Below, piece after piece: positions 1 to 7,607 of a stretch of 64,000 bases of DNA. The notes under the pieces are model-generated. The model was not told the DNA's origin and did not search any database. It worked only from the letters and a program-made list of their open reading frames with translations. The stretch is from Pseudomonas thivervalensis (GTDB taxonomy: Bacteria > Pseudomonadota > Gammaproteobacteria > Pseudomonadales > Pseudomonadaceae). Each line of letters opens with the position of its first letter. Within the stretch, counting starts at the first letter, position 1. Position numbers and translations under genes: made by a program. Location of the stretch: positions 310,001-374,000 of the forward strand of contig NZ_LHVE01000020.1 of the NCBI RefSeq assembly GCF_001269655.1. The letters run 5' to 3'.

Positions 1-167
1 TCGACCCGGCAGAGGTCGCCGATCTGCGCCCCCGGCAGCCGGCACTGCAACAGGATGCCGCTGACCCGCTGCACCCGGCCACGCACCCTGACCGGCGCGA
101 AGCGACGCAAGTGCGCCAGTTGCCCGGCCTCCCAAGCCTCCAGTCGCGCGATGGCCGCCTGCGTCAT
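1..167 (-). CDS. hrcN: HrcN (SctN), type III secretion ATPase, N-terminal fragment cut by window edge
   Basis: Only the first 55 or so codons are present; the gene runs off the left edge. The reading begins MTQAAIARLEAWEAG and continues into GRVQRVSGILLQCRLPG and IGDLCRV, the typical N-terminal beta-barrel of F1-like secretion ATPases of the SctN family. In the family this hexameric cytoplasmic ATPase strips chaperones from substrates and unfolds them at the export gate. The ATG at 165-167 overlaps the stop of hrpQ by one base (TGATG), so the two are translationally coupled. The Walker motifs lie outside the window. The order hrpJ-hrcV-hrpQ-hrcN is that of the P. syringae hrpJ operon, which supports the call. 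Confidence 0.85.
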   Translation of the reverse strand, partial: MTQAAIARLEAWEAGQLAHLRRFAPVRVRGRVQRVSGILLQCRLPGAQIGDLCRV

Positions 168-1057
168 CACCACGTGACCTCGTAGCGTTGGTCGCCCTCG
201 AAGGTGACTTTGCCACTGTCGATGGCGGTCAAGCGCAAGCCATCGATCTGGTCGCCCAGGAACAACCGACGTCCATCGGCCGTGACCACGTGACCATGTT
301 TGCCGCCGACGATCTGGGCGATCTGGAACGGCAACTGCGTCAGCCGCTCCTTCACGTCGGCAGTGATCCCCACTGGCGTCTCGTAGCGGTTGTGGAAACG
401 TTCGATCAGCCGCTCGACCACCGCCAGGCGTTGGCGCGGCAGCTCGCCCACCAGGACCAGGCGGTCGCCCTGGTTCTCGACCCGCACAGCGGCGCCCAGA
501 TCACGCTCCTGCAGCATGCGATCCAGCTCCAGGCGGACCGCCTCGACGTTGTCCAATGCCACCTTGCTCTGCTTGAGCGCCTGGGCCGGGCTGCGTGTCA
601 CGGCCTGCGTCGGCTGGCTGGTAAAGGCCCAGGCGCTGGAGGCCACGGTAATCACCGCCGCAGCGATTGCCAGGCGCTTGGGCCACGACGGCCGCACGGC
701 GGGCTTCGGGGTTTCCTGGTCCGCCACATGCGCAGCGTCATCCAGTGCGGCCTCTTCGGGCCAGGGCTGATCGGCCGGGGCCAGGCACAGCCAGACGCCT
801 GCCACGGCAAATGGGGCATTGCTCTGCAAGGGCTCAGCCGCTGCCCAGGGTTGGCCCTGCGCATCGCATACCGCGCCCTCCAGCAGATCCAGCAGCCATT
901 GGCCCTGCACCTGCCGCAGGCCCACGTGACGCCCACAGATGCCCGGATCATAAAGCGCCAGGTCGGCATCTTCCGTCGCCCCGACCACCCATCGCTCGCC
1001 AACCAACGGCAACGCCGCACCTCGGTGCAGACCACTCAAGACACGCAGTTCGAACAT
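167..1057 (-). CDS. hrpQ: HrpQ (SctD family), type III secretion inner-membrane ring protein
   Basis: 296 residues. The N-terminal ~100 residues (FELRVLSGLHRGA, VVGATEDADLALYD, CGRHVGLR) form a forkhead-associated-like domain. A single membrane segment follows near residues 130-150 (RLAIAAAVITVASSAWAF), then a periplasmic ring-building region with an ELPR-type repeat (VENQGDRLVLVGELPRQRL). This is the SctD architecture; the protein forms the outer part of the inner-membrane ring with HrcJ. The in-frame reading could extend 12 codons upstream, but I chose the ATG at 1057 because a GAGGAA ribosome-binding site sits seven bases ahead of it. It lies between hrcV, with a 153-base gap, and hrcN, with a one-base overlap, in the HrpL-driven operon. 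Confidence 0.85.
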   Translation of the reverse strand: MFELRVLSGLHRGAALPLVGERWVVGATEDADLALYDPGICGRHVGLRQVQGQWLLDLLEGAVCDAQGQPWAAAEPLQSNAPFAVAGVWLCLAPADQPWPEEAALDDAAHVADQETPKPAVRPSWPKRLAIAAAVITVASSAWAFTSQPTQAVTRSPAQALKQSKVALDNVEAVRLELDRMLQERDLGAAVRVENQGDRLVLVGELPRQRLAVVERLIERFHNRYETPVGITADVKERLTQLPFQIAQIVGGKHGHVVTADGRRLFLGDQIDGLRLTAIDSGKVTFEGDQRYEVTW

Positions 1058-1210
1058 GGTCAATTCCTCAAGGGGCGACAGACGCTCGCCCACGCTCCGG
1101 TTGTACGACGGGGCACTGGCGGCACCCGTCCTCTGTCACAGCCAGGCCATCGAACGCACCTGGATTACATCGTTACGTGGAGGCTGCGCCGACGCGCCAA
1201 GACCCACCCG

Positions 1211-3298
1211 TCACGCGGCATCCTCCACCTGTAGTTTTTCCTGCTCGAGGTCAAAGCGCCCCAGCACGGTGACCTGGGCGTTGCTGTGCAACTCGCTGAA
1301 GGCGAGCACAGGCACGTGATTGAATTCGTCGCGCAACAAGTCACGCAGCGGCGCCCGCAGGTCCTGCGCCACCAACAGCACGGCCACGCGCTTGGCGCGC
1401 AATGGGAAGCCCTCGCGCAACTGCATCACCAAGGCACGGGTATGCAGGCTTTCCAGGGCAAAAAAGGTTTCCGTCTGGGTCTGGCGCAGCGCGTCGCGCA
1501 ACAGGCCTTCGGTTTCCGGCGTCAACAGCCACACGTGCAGACCGTCTTCATCGCGGTATTGGTGATAGATCTGCGACTTCAGGGCGATGCGCGCGTAATC
1601 GGTCAGCGCGCCGATGTCACGTTCGTGTTGCCCATGCTCGATCAAGGACTCGGCGATCAGGCGCACCGCGCGCAGCGGGACACCTTCGCCGGCCAGGCGC
1701 TGGAGCACGGCGGCGAAACGGGCCAAGGGCATGGTCCGCTGCAGCTCCTGCACCAGCTCCGGCTGGCCCGCTTCGAGCCAGCTGAGAATCGACTTGCTCT
1801 CCTGGAGCCCCAAGAATTGCGGGCCCGTGGCGAACATGGCGCGGCTCATCCGCTCCACCAGCAACTCGGCGGCAGACACCGCCTCCACGCGTTCGTCCGC
1901 CAACAACGGATCGTCGGGCGTCAGCCACAGCCACTGATGCTCGTCACGCACCTCGCTGCCCACCTGCCCGTCGCGCGGCTCGAACGGCAGCGGCCCGCGT
2001 GCAACGGCCACACGCTCACCGAAGGTTGCTCGCAACATCGGCACCTCGTGCACGCAGAAGCGGAACTCGTCGTCTTCCAGCAGCGCGCTGTATTCGATTT
2101 CGAAGGGCGGCAGGGTCAGGCCGAAGCCGGCCACCAGGGCATTGCGCTTCTTGCGGATCGCCTGGATGACCGCCTCGGCCGCCGCGTTGCCTTCCATGGC
2201 TTTGGAGAACTGCAAAAGATAGGCACGGGTCGGGTCGAAGCTGCGCAGGTCTTCAGCGCCGTTCTGCGCGGGGGCCACGACCTCGCTTGGCTGGTCGCCC
2301 TGGCGGGCCTGCCGGGCGCGCGTGTAGAGCTGAACGATGCCGGCAGTGCCGGTGATCAGGGCGATGACGATGAACACCAGCGTGGGCATGCCGGGCAAGG
2401 CCGCGAAGCCGAGCATCCCCACCGAAGCGATCACCCAGGCCTTGGGTTCGGCGGTCAACTGCTGGGCGATTTCCTTGCCGACGCTGCTACCCGCCGGCTG
2501 CCCTTCCGGCGATACCCGGGTGATGATCATGCCTGCGGTGAGGGAAATCAGCAGGGCCGGAATCTGTGCGATCAGGCCGTCACCGATGGTCAATACGGCG
2601 TACAGGTGCATCGATTCGGACGCGCCCATGTCGTGCTGCATCATGCCAACGGAAAAGCCGCCGATGAGGTTGATCACGACGATCACCAAACCCGCGATGG
2701 CATCGCCCTTGACGAACTTCATCGCCCCGTCCATCGCACCGAACAGCTGGCTTTCCTTGTTCAACTCCTCGCGACGCCGCCGGGCTTCGCTGACATCGAT
2801 CAGGTTCGCGCGCAAGTCGCTGTCGATGGACATCTGTTTGCCTGGCAATGCATCCAGCGTGAAGCGCGCCGCCACTTCGGCGACCCGCTCCGAGCCCTTG
2901 GTGATCACCAGGAAGTTGACCACCGTCAGAATGAGGAAGATGACCAACCCGACTGCAAGGTTGCCCCCGACCACGAAGTTGCCGAACGCCTGGACGATAT
3001 GTCCGGCGTCGCCCTGGAGCAGGATCAACCGAGTGGTCGCCACCGACAATGCCAACCGGAACAACGTGGTCAGCAGCAGCACCGCGGGGAACGAGGAAAA
3101 TGCCAGCGGCCGTGGCAGGTACAGCGAGAGCACGATCAACAGGCAGGAGATACAGATGTTGATCGCGATCAGCGCATCGACCACCGAGGTCGGCAAGGGC
3201 AGGATCAACATGAACACAATGCCGAGCACCACGAACGCCCCAACCACCTCGATGCGCCGCACCGCTTCATTGGCGACTTTGTTCAACAGGGCGATCAT
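1211..3298 (-). CDS. hrcV: HrcV (SctV/FlhA family), type III export gate protein
   Basis: 695 residues, the normal length for the FHIPEP/LcrD family. The N-terminal half carries about eight membrane segments and family hallmarks: LPTSVVDALIAINI, SSFPAVLLLTTLFRLAL and FVITKGSERVAEVAARFTLD-like loops with ALPGKQMSIDSDLRA and MDGAMKFVKGDAIA. The C-terminal half from about residue 350 is the cytoplasmic domain that forms a nonameric ring and docks chaperone-effector complexes. It is essential for export of all substrates. Its ATG overlaps the hrpJ stop by four bases (ATGA), so translation is coupled. It is transcribed from the hrp box upstream of hrpJ. The identification is secure from sequence alone. 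Confidence 0.97.
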   Translation of the reverse strand: MIALLNKVANEAVRRIEVVGAFVVLGIVFMLILPLPTSVVDALIAINICISCLLIVLSLYLPRPLAFSSFPAVLLLTTLFRLALSVATTRLILLQGDAGHIVQAFGNFVVGGNLAVGLVIFLILTVVNFLVITKGSERVAEVAARFTLDALPGKQMSIDSDLRANLIDVSEARRRREELNKESQLFGAMDGAMKFVKGDAIAGLVIVVINLIGGFSVGMMQHDMGASESMHLYAVLTIGDGLIAQIPALLISLTAGMIITRVSPEGQPAGSSVGKEIAQQLTAEPKAWVIASVGMLGFAALPGMPTLVFIVIALITGTAGIVQLYTRARQARQGDQPSEVVAPAQNGAEDLRSFDPTRAYLLQFSKAMEGNAAAEAVIQAIRKKRNALVAGFGLTLPPFEIEYSALLEDDEFRFCVHEVPMLRATFGERVAVARGPLPFEPRDGQVGSEVRDEHQWLWLTPDDPLLADERVEAVSAAELLVERMSRAMFATGPQFLGLQESKSILSWLEAGQPELVQELQRTMPLARFAAVLQRLAGEGVPLRAVRLIAESLIEHGQHERDIGALTDYARIALKSQIYHQYRDEDGLHVWLLTPETEGLLRDALRQTQTETFFALESLHTRALVMQLREGFPLRAKRVAVLLVAQDLRAPLRDLLRDEFNHVPVLAFSELHSNAQVTVLGRFDLEQEKLQVEDAA

Positions 3299-4422
3299 GG
3301 GCGCGCTCCAATCACCGGGGCAGCGGTCTGGCTTCGGGGCTCGCCACGGGAACGTTCATCGAGCAGCACCAACAGATTCTTCAACGCGCTCTGGCGGCTT
3401 TTTCCATCGCGCCAGAGCGGCAGCGGCAAACGCTTGAGCAAGGGGTACAGGCCGTTCAGGGAGACCAGTTGGTCGCGCTCCTCTTCTCCACCCAATTCAC
3501 GCCCGATACGCCGTACTTCCGCCGCCGACAGGCCGCTGCTGACAAACCCCAGCATGCGCTGGAGCAGCAACACGGCCGTGAGCTGACTGGACGGGCAACT
3601 GTAGGCCAGTTGTTCGAGCAAACGGCGGCAGCTGTGCAGGACACTGCCCAGTTGCGTCGAGGCGGCCAGGCCGATCAACAACGTGCGCAACAGCGCGGTC
3701 GGGCGTGAAGGTGTGTGGGCGGCGATGTCGTCAGCCAGTGCCCGGCGCATCATGTCCAGCCCCGGCACGAACGCCGCCTCGCCAAACAAGCCAAGCAAGG
3801 CCTGCATCATGGTGGGCAATGACTGCTTGAGCACCACGGTGTCGTAGTAGAGCCGCCGTACCGCCTGGCGCAGTTCTGGATCGCCGCCCGAAGCGCGCAA
3901 GGCTTCGGCGATGTTCATGCCCGCCTGGATCTGCGCGCCATAACGCTCGCGCAACAGTTGCAGGTAATCGCGAGCGCGCTGGGCTTCGACGAGACGACCT
4001 TGCACTTCGGCATCGCGCAACGCTTGCTGCAGGATCAGGTCGGTACGGGCCGGATCACCGCCGGTGGACTGCACCACCTCTTCAAGCACCGGCTCGCCAC
4101 ACAGCAACAAACCGGCCTGGGCCGCCATTGCCCCGAGGCTCTGCTTGCCGGGGTGGCCGAGTTGGTCGTACCACTCCTCCAACTGCTCGCGCGTCTCGAC
4201 CCGCACCTGGCCCACCTCGCTACGGGCATTGCGTATGCGCCGCTGGCTCAGCGCCTTGGTATTGCGCTCCACGTGATGGCTGAAGGTCATGCCGACCTCC
4301 TCCATCGAATTGGACTGCACGGCCTGGAACGATTCGACAGGCTTGCCCATGCCCACGACGGCCGAAGCGGCCTGGGCTAGGTTGACGGCAATATGCGCAT
4401 TTGTCGGGGCTTCTACTTTCAT
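3295..4422 (-). CDS. hrpJ: HrpJ (SctW/YopN family), type III secretion gatekeeper
   Basis: 375 residues, first gene of the hrpJ operon. A HrpJ/InvE/YopN domain occupies roughly residues 55-330, recognisable by EEWYDQLGHPGKQSLGAMAA and a run of amphipathic helices. In P. syringae HrpJ is itself secreted and controls when translocators are exported. The protein has no signal peptide or membrane segment; the polar, Ser/Thr-rich N-terminus fits a type III export signal. The hrp box ends about 30 bases upstream of the ATG, leaving a short leader without a strong ribosome-binding site. The gene overlaps hrcV by four bases. Confidence 0.9.
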   Translation of the reverse strand: MKVEAPTNAHIAVNLAQAASAVVGMGKPVESFQAVQSNSMEEVGMTFSHHVERNTKALSQRRIRNARSEVGQVRVETREQLEEWYDQLGHPGKQSLGAMAAQAGLLLCGEPVLEEVVQSTGGDPARTDLILQQALRDAEVQGRLVEAQRARDYLQLLRERYGAQIQAGMNIAEALRASGGDPELRQAVRRLYYDTVVLKQSLPTMMQALLGLFGEAAFVPGLDMMRRALADDIAAHTPSRPTALLRTLLIGLAASTQLGSVLHSCRRLLEQLAYSCPSSQLTAVLLLQRMLGFVSSGLSAAEVRRIGRELGGEEERDQLVSLNGLYPLLKRLPLPLWRDGKSRQSALKNLLVLLDERSRGEPRSQTAAPVIGARP

Positions 4423-4453
4423 GATGGCCGTGAGCGTGGTTTCGGACGCTCAG

Positions 4454-4482
4454 TGGGTGGCGACGATCCCGCATTCAGTTCC
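4454..4482 (-). promoter_or_regulatory. hrp box (HrpL-dependent promoter) of hrpJ operon
   Basis: On the minus strand the sequence reads GGAACT, 16 bases, CCACCCA. The published HrpL promoter consensus is GGAACC/T-N15/16-CCACNNA, so both half-elements match. The box lies about 30 bases upstream of the hrpJ ATG, as expected for a sigma factor promoter with a short leader. Confidence 0.85.
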
Positions 4483-4626
4483 ATCACCGGTCGTGGCCCT
4501 TTTTGACGAGTCCGGGAGGTTTGTTGCCCAAGCGTTCGCTCGGTGCAATTTCATGCAGTGGCGCTCGGGACGGCCGTGCACGTCCTTGCACAAATAGAGC
4601 AAACGCACTAGATAAAAATACTTATC

Positions 4627-4639
4627 TATCAATTAGATA
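4627..4639 (+). promoter_or_regulatory. possible IHF site upstream of hrpL
   Basis: TATCAATTAGATA matches the IHF consensus WATCAANNNNTTR except for one base in the TTR part. It sits in an AT-rich stretch just upstream of the sigma-54 promoter, where DNA bending is needed to bring a distant enhancer-binding protein to RNA polymerase. This is a consensus match only. Confidence 0.35.
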
Positions 4640-4655
4640 GTCAGTAAATCCGGCT

Positions 4656-4671
4656 TGGCACAGGTCCTGCT
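4656..4671 (+). promoter_or_regulatory. sigma-54 (-24/-12) promoter of hrpL
   Basis: TGGCACAGGTCCTGCT shows the invariant GG and GC dinucleotides separated by exactly ten bases, and a perfect TGGCAC -24 element. It lies about 60 bases before the hrpL ATG. In P. syringae hrpL is transcribed by RpoN with HrpR/HrpS, so this is the expected promoter class. Confidence 0.8.
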
Positions 4672-4731
4672 GATGGGGGGAACGTCGACATTTTGATCGA
4701 CGTTATGGAACCTACCCAGAGGGATTTATTG

Positions 4732-5286
4732 ATGAACAGCCTGAATCTCATGGCACTCCCGCAAACCTCCCCGGCACCCACAGCAGGTGCGCCAGGCATC
4801 CGCTTCGGCGAGGAGCGCAAACTGCGTCTGTTTGTGCAAAAACGTGTACTCAATCAGGACGACGCCGACGACATCATCCAGCTCACCTATCTGGAAGCCT
4901 GGCGCAACCAGCAGAAATTCAAAGGGCTGGCAAAGCAGGACACTTGGTTATGCGGTATCGCCCTGAACCTGATCCGCAACCATTTCCGCCGTTTCTACGC
5001 GCAGCCGCCATTGAGCACGTTCGATGAAAGCGAGTTCAACGAGTCCAGTGACGACATTGACTTGAGTGAACTGTGCGATAACCGGCGGTTGTTGGACCGG
5101 ACGCTGTCCGCCATGGACGCGTTGCCCAAGGACATGCGCGATACCCTGTGGACCGCCGTGGACACCGAAAGCAGCTACCGCGATGCCGCCGAACGGCTCG
5201 GCGTCCCCATTGGCACCGTGCGCTCGAGGTTGTTTCGTGCACGCGAGCAACTCAAGCGAAGCGTCTACGGAGAAGCCCGGCCATGA
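4732..5286 (+). CDS. hrpL: HrpL (RspL), ECF sigma factor of the type III secretion regulon
   Basis: 184 residues, the length of P. syringae HrpL. Sigma region 2 is visible at about residues 30-90 (LFVQKRVLNQDDADDIIQLT, LIRNHFRRFY) and region 4 at 125-175 (SSYRDAAERLGVPIGTVRSR). It directs RNA polymerase to hrp boxes, three of which occur in this window. Two earlier in-frame starts (TTG 4693, ATG 4705) exist; I chose 4732 because GAGGG lies eight bases upstream and the resulting length fits the family. The stop overlaps the ATG of the following acetyltransferase gene by four bases. No anti-sigma factor gene is adjacent, which is usual for HrpL. Confidence 0.92.
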   Translation: MNSLNLMALPQTSPAPTAGAPGIRFGEERKLRLFVQKRVLNQDDADDIIQLTYLEAWRNQQKFKGLAKQDTWLCGIALNLIRNHFRRFYAQPPLSTFDESEFNESSDDIDLSELCDNRRLLDRTLSAMDALPKDMRDTLWTAVDTESSYRDAAERLGVPIGTVRSRLFRAREQLKRSVYGEARP

Positions 5287-5879
5287 GCGAGAACCGTTTG
5301 AACAGCCGGCACGACCTGCCACGCGGCGTACGCCGCTACACCGCTGACGACTTGCCGGTGATGACAGCTATCTTCAACGAAAGCGCTCTGGGGGGAACCA
5401 GTTCCCCCGTACTCAGAGCGTTTTCCCTGAAGGAAATGACGTTTTTCGTCGACTGCTTCGTCAAGGAGGGTGACCCGATCTACGTGCTCGAACGCGCAGG
5501 TGAAGTCGTCGCCTGGTTGATCGTCAACCGCTTCTGCTGGGGCGCCCAGGCCTGTCGATTGACCGGCGAAGTGTCGATCTACGTGCGCAACGATCACATC
5601 GGCAGCGGCGTAGGCATTCGCCTTGGCCAAGCCGCGGTGGTGTTGGCCAAGCGCTATGGCTTCGAGACGCTGGTGGCCTGGATCATCGAGCACAACGAGG
5701 CCAGCAAACGCGGCGTACAGGGGCTTGGCGCGACGCAATGGGGACGCTTCCCCGGGATCGCCCGGTTCGCCGATAGCCGTGCGGACGTCGTGCTCTATGG
5801 ACTGCACCTGACGCCAAGCGACACGTTGCCCGCCACCCTTTCAGCGCCAGCGCAAAACGAGGAGGCCAGCCTGGCGTGA
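5283..5879 (+). CDS. GNAT-family N-acetyltransferase coupled to hrpL
   Basis: 198 residues. The fold is that of GCN5-related acetyltransferases of the phosphinothricin acetyltransferase-like branch: RRYTADDLPVMTAIFNES at the start, a central beta region (GEVSIYVRNDHIGSGVGIRL, with the GxGxG/A-like acetyl-CoA loop around residues 108-120) and LVAWIIEHNEASKRGVQGLG with the conserved Asn-x-x-Ser that usually follows. The substrate cannot be predicted. The ATGA overlap with hrpL means it is translationally coupled and must share the sigma-54 promoter, so it should be made under T3SS-inducing conditions. Possible jobs include modifying a regulator or a small plant metabolite, but this is inference from position only. 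Confidence 0.8.
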   Translation: MSENRLNSRHDLPRGVRRYTADDLPVMTAIFNESALGGTSSPVLRAFSLKEMTFFVDCFVKEGDPIYVLERAGEVVAWLIVNRFCWGAQACRLTGEVSIYVRNDHIGSGVGIRLGQAAVVLAKRYGFETLVAWIIEHNEASKRGVQGLGATQWGRFPGIARFADSRADVVLYGLHLTPSDTLPATLSAPAQNEEASLA

Positions 5880-5989
5880 GTCCACGGCTCGTCCGGCTGG
5901 ACCTCGGACGAGCCGCCTCTTTCTCAGGCACGGGCCGGCGCTCATTCGAGCCGATGCCATTTCTTGCACAACCCAGTGACTCCCGCTGG

Positions 5990-6107
5990 AGGAGCTGCGT
6001 AGGAGCTGCGTAGGAGCTGTCGAGTGCAACGAGGCTGCGATCTTTCCACTGCCAATTGAGTCTGGAGCGAAAGATCAAAAGATCGCAGGCTTCGCCAGCG
6101 CCTACAA
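5990..6107. repeat. long imperfect palindromic repeat (GTAGGAGCTG family), copy 1
   Basis: An inverted repeat of the form GTAGGAGCTGTCGAG ... GGCTGCGATCTTTC ... GAAAGATC(AAAA)GATCGCAGG ... GCGCCTAC. It begins with a short tandem array: GGAGCTGCGTA is present twice and then GGAGCTG a third time. Three more copies occur at 8824, 27209 and 49408. Degenerate pieces of an outer TGCTCCC/GGGAGCA repeat flank it. No coding content. Confidence 0.85.
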
Positions 6108-6147
6108 AACCCAGCGCGACCTTGCTCCCTCGTCTCGGTCATACACC

Positions 6148-7362
6148 TCAATCCACCGACCAGCACACCGGCAACGCCTCCGGCCCCCTGAAGTTGGGCA
6201 CATAGCGCCAGCGTACAGCGCCGGGATCGACCGCCAATCGCAGCCCAGGGCAGCACCGAAGAAGCGTATTCAACGCAATCTCCAATTCCTGCCGGGCCAG
6301 CGAGGCGCCCAGGCAATAGTGCGTGCCTTTGCCGAAAGACATATGCGGACAGGCCGGGCGGGTGATGTCGAGCGTGTCAGGATTTGCACACAACGCTTCG
6401 TCACGATTGGCCGAGCCCACCACCGCGATCAGCAGCTGCCCGCGCTGCAAACGCTGCCCCGCCAGTTCGGTGTCCCGGGTAACGAAGCGGACCATGGCCC
6501 GCTCCACCGCTGAGTCGTAGCGCAAAAGCTCTTCGACCGCGCCAGGCATCAGCGTCGGCTCGTCACGCAAGCGCGCCAGCGCCTTCGGGTGCTGCACGAG
6601 CATGTGCACAGCATTGCCGATCATCGACGCCGAGGTTTCGTGCCCGGCAATGATCAGCAGTGCGATCATGCTGCACAGTTCACTTTGGCTGAGCCTGCTG
6701 CCCTCTTCCTCGACCTGCACCAACGCCGAAACCAAGTCGTCGCCCGGCTGTGCTCGACGCTGGTCGATCAACGCGAGCATGTAGCCCGCGAACTCGTTGT
6801 AGCAACGCTGCAACTCGCTCAGGTCGTGCCCCACCTGCTGGACAATCATGTGGGACCAGCGGCGGAAGTCGTCACGGTCTTGTGCAGGGACGCCAAGCAG
6901 CTCGGCGATGACGGTGATCGATAACGGGAATGCATATTGGCTCACCACATCCATTCGCCCGCTCGACCGCACGGGTTCCAACAACGTCTCGGCGATCTGT
7001 TCGATGCGCGGCCGCAGGGCGTTCACCGCCTTCAACGTAAAGGCCTTGTTGACCAGGCGACGCAAGCGGCGGTGACTGTCGCCATCGCGGTTGAGCATGT
7101 GGTCATTGAGAAACGCGATGGATTGCTCGCCACCGAGCATCGCGGCGAACTGCGCATCGATCCGCGACGGGTCACGGGCGAAGCGCTCGTTATCCAGCAA
7201 CACCTCCTCGACTTCCCGGGCACCGGTGACGTACCACATCGGCAACTGCCCTTCGGCCTGGCTGAGGAATACCGGAGACGCCTGGCGCAGCGCCGCATAA
7301 TGCCGATAAGCCTCGCCGCGAAACGCGTCGCTATTCAAATCAAGGGTACGTTCGTAAGCCAT
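6148..7362 (-). CDS. cytochrome P450, bacterial soluble class
   Basis: 404 residues. Hallmarks are all present: I-helix AGHETSA (about residue 240), ExxR in the K helix (EELLRYD), and the haem-binding loop FGKGTHYCLG near residue 345 with the cysteine ligand. No membrane anchor, as for bacterial class I enzymes that need a ferredoxin and reductase; neither is encoded nearby. The sequence resembles the CYP107-type hydroxylases of macrolides or fatty acids, but the substrate cannot be told. I start at the ATG at 7362, behind GGAG; an upstream in-frame extension is translated REP sequence and is rejected. It sits convergent with the acetyltransferase gene and is not obviously part of the secretion regulon. 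Confidence 0.9.
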   Translation of the reverse strand: MAYERTLDLNSDAFRGEAYRHYAALRQASPVFLSQAEGQLPMWYVTGAREVEEVLLDNERFARDPSRIDAQFAAMLGGEQSIAFLNDHMLNRDGDSHRRLRRLVNKAFTLKAVNALRPRIEQIAETLLEPVRSSGRMDVVSQYAFPLSITVIAELLGVPAQDRDDFRRWSHMIVQQVGHDLSELQRCYNEFAGYMLALIDQRRAQPGDDLVSALVQVEEEGSRLSQSELCSMIALLIIAGHETSASMIGNAVHMLVQHPKALARLRDEPTLMPGAVEELLRYDSAVERAMVRFVTRDTELAGQRLQRGQLLIAVVGSANRDEALCANPDTLDITRPACPHMSFGKGTHYCLGASLARQELEIALNTLLRCCPGLRLAVDPGAVRWRYVPNFRGPEALPVCWSVD

Positions 7363-7436
7363 GAACACTCTCCAGGGGCATGAGTCGTTGCTCCTGAGTG
7401 GCAGGGCTCGCCAAAAAGATCCCAGTGGGAAAGATC

Positions 7437-7529
7437 CTTGTGGGAGCGAGCTTGCCCGCGATGGCGGTGTATCCGTCACTTCAAGGTTGGCTGACCCAGC
7501 GCTATCGCGAGCAAGCTCGCTCCCACAAG
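7437..7529. repeat. REPIN-type pair of REP sequences
   Basis: Two ~28-base REP units in inverted orientation: CTTGTGGGAGCGAGCTTGC at the left and GCAAGCTCGCTCCCACAAG at the right, separated by about 35 bases. This is the commonest repeat family in the window; other copies lie at 16120, 40964, 45925 and 50676. Confidence 0.9.
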
Positions 7530-7607
7530 GGGGGGCAGGCCTGCCGGTGAACCGTTTGCACGGCCACGGTCACTCAAGGGAAAACCCAACCCTTGCGTGG
7601 AGCTGAC

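Larger units (their letters stand above)
4423..4731. other. hrpJ-hrpL divergent regulatory region
   Basis: 309 bases with no gene. The hrpJ side holds a HrpL box. The hrpL side holds an AT-rich stretch (about 4600-4650), a possible IHF site and a sigma-54 -24/-12 element. The middle (4500-4590) shows no convincing signal. I saw no hrpR or hrpS gene here or anywhere in the window, so the enhancer-binding activator must be encoded elsewhere. Confidence 0.8.

Noticed and set aside
1286..3586. 766-codon plus-strand reading frame opposite hrcV
   Set aside because: Composition is the His/Gln/Asp-rich pattern expected from the antisense of a GC-rich membrane-protein gene; hrcV on the other strand is unmistakable.
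7363..7479. N-terminal extension of the P450 reading frame
   Set aside because: The extra codons are translated REP repeat and lie upstream of a good ribosome-binding site at the chosen ATG.
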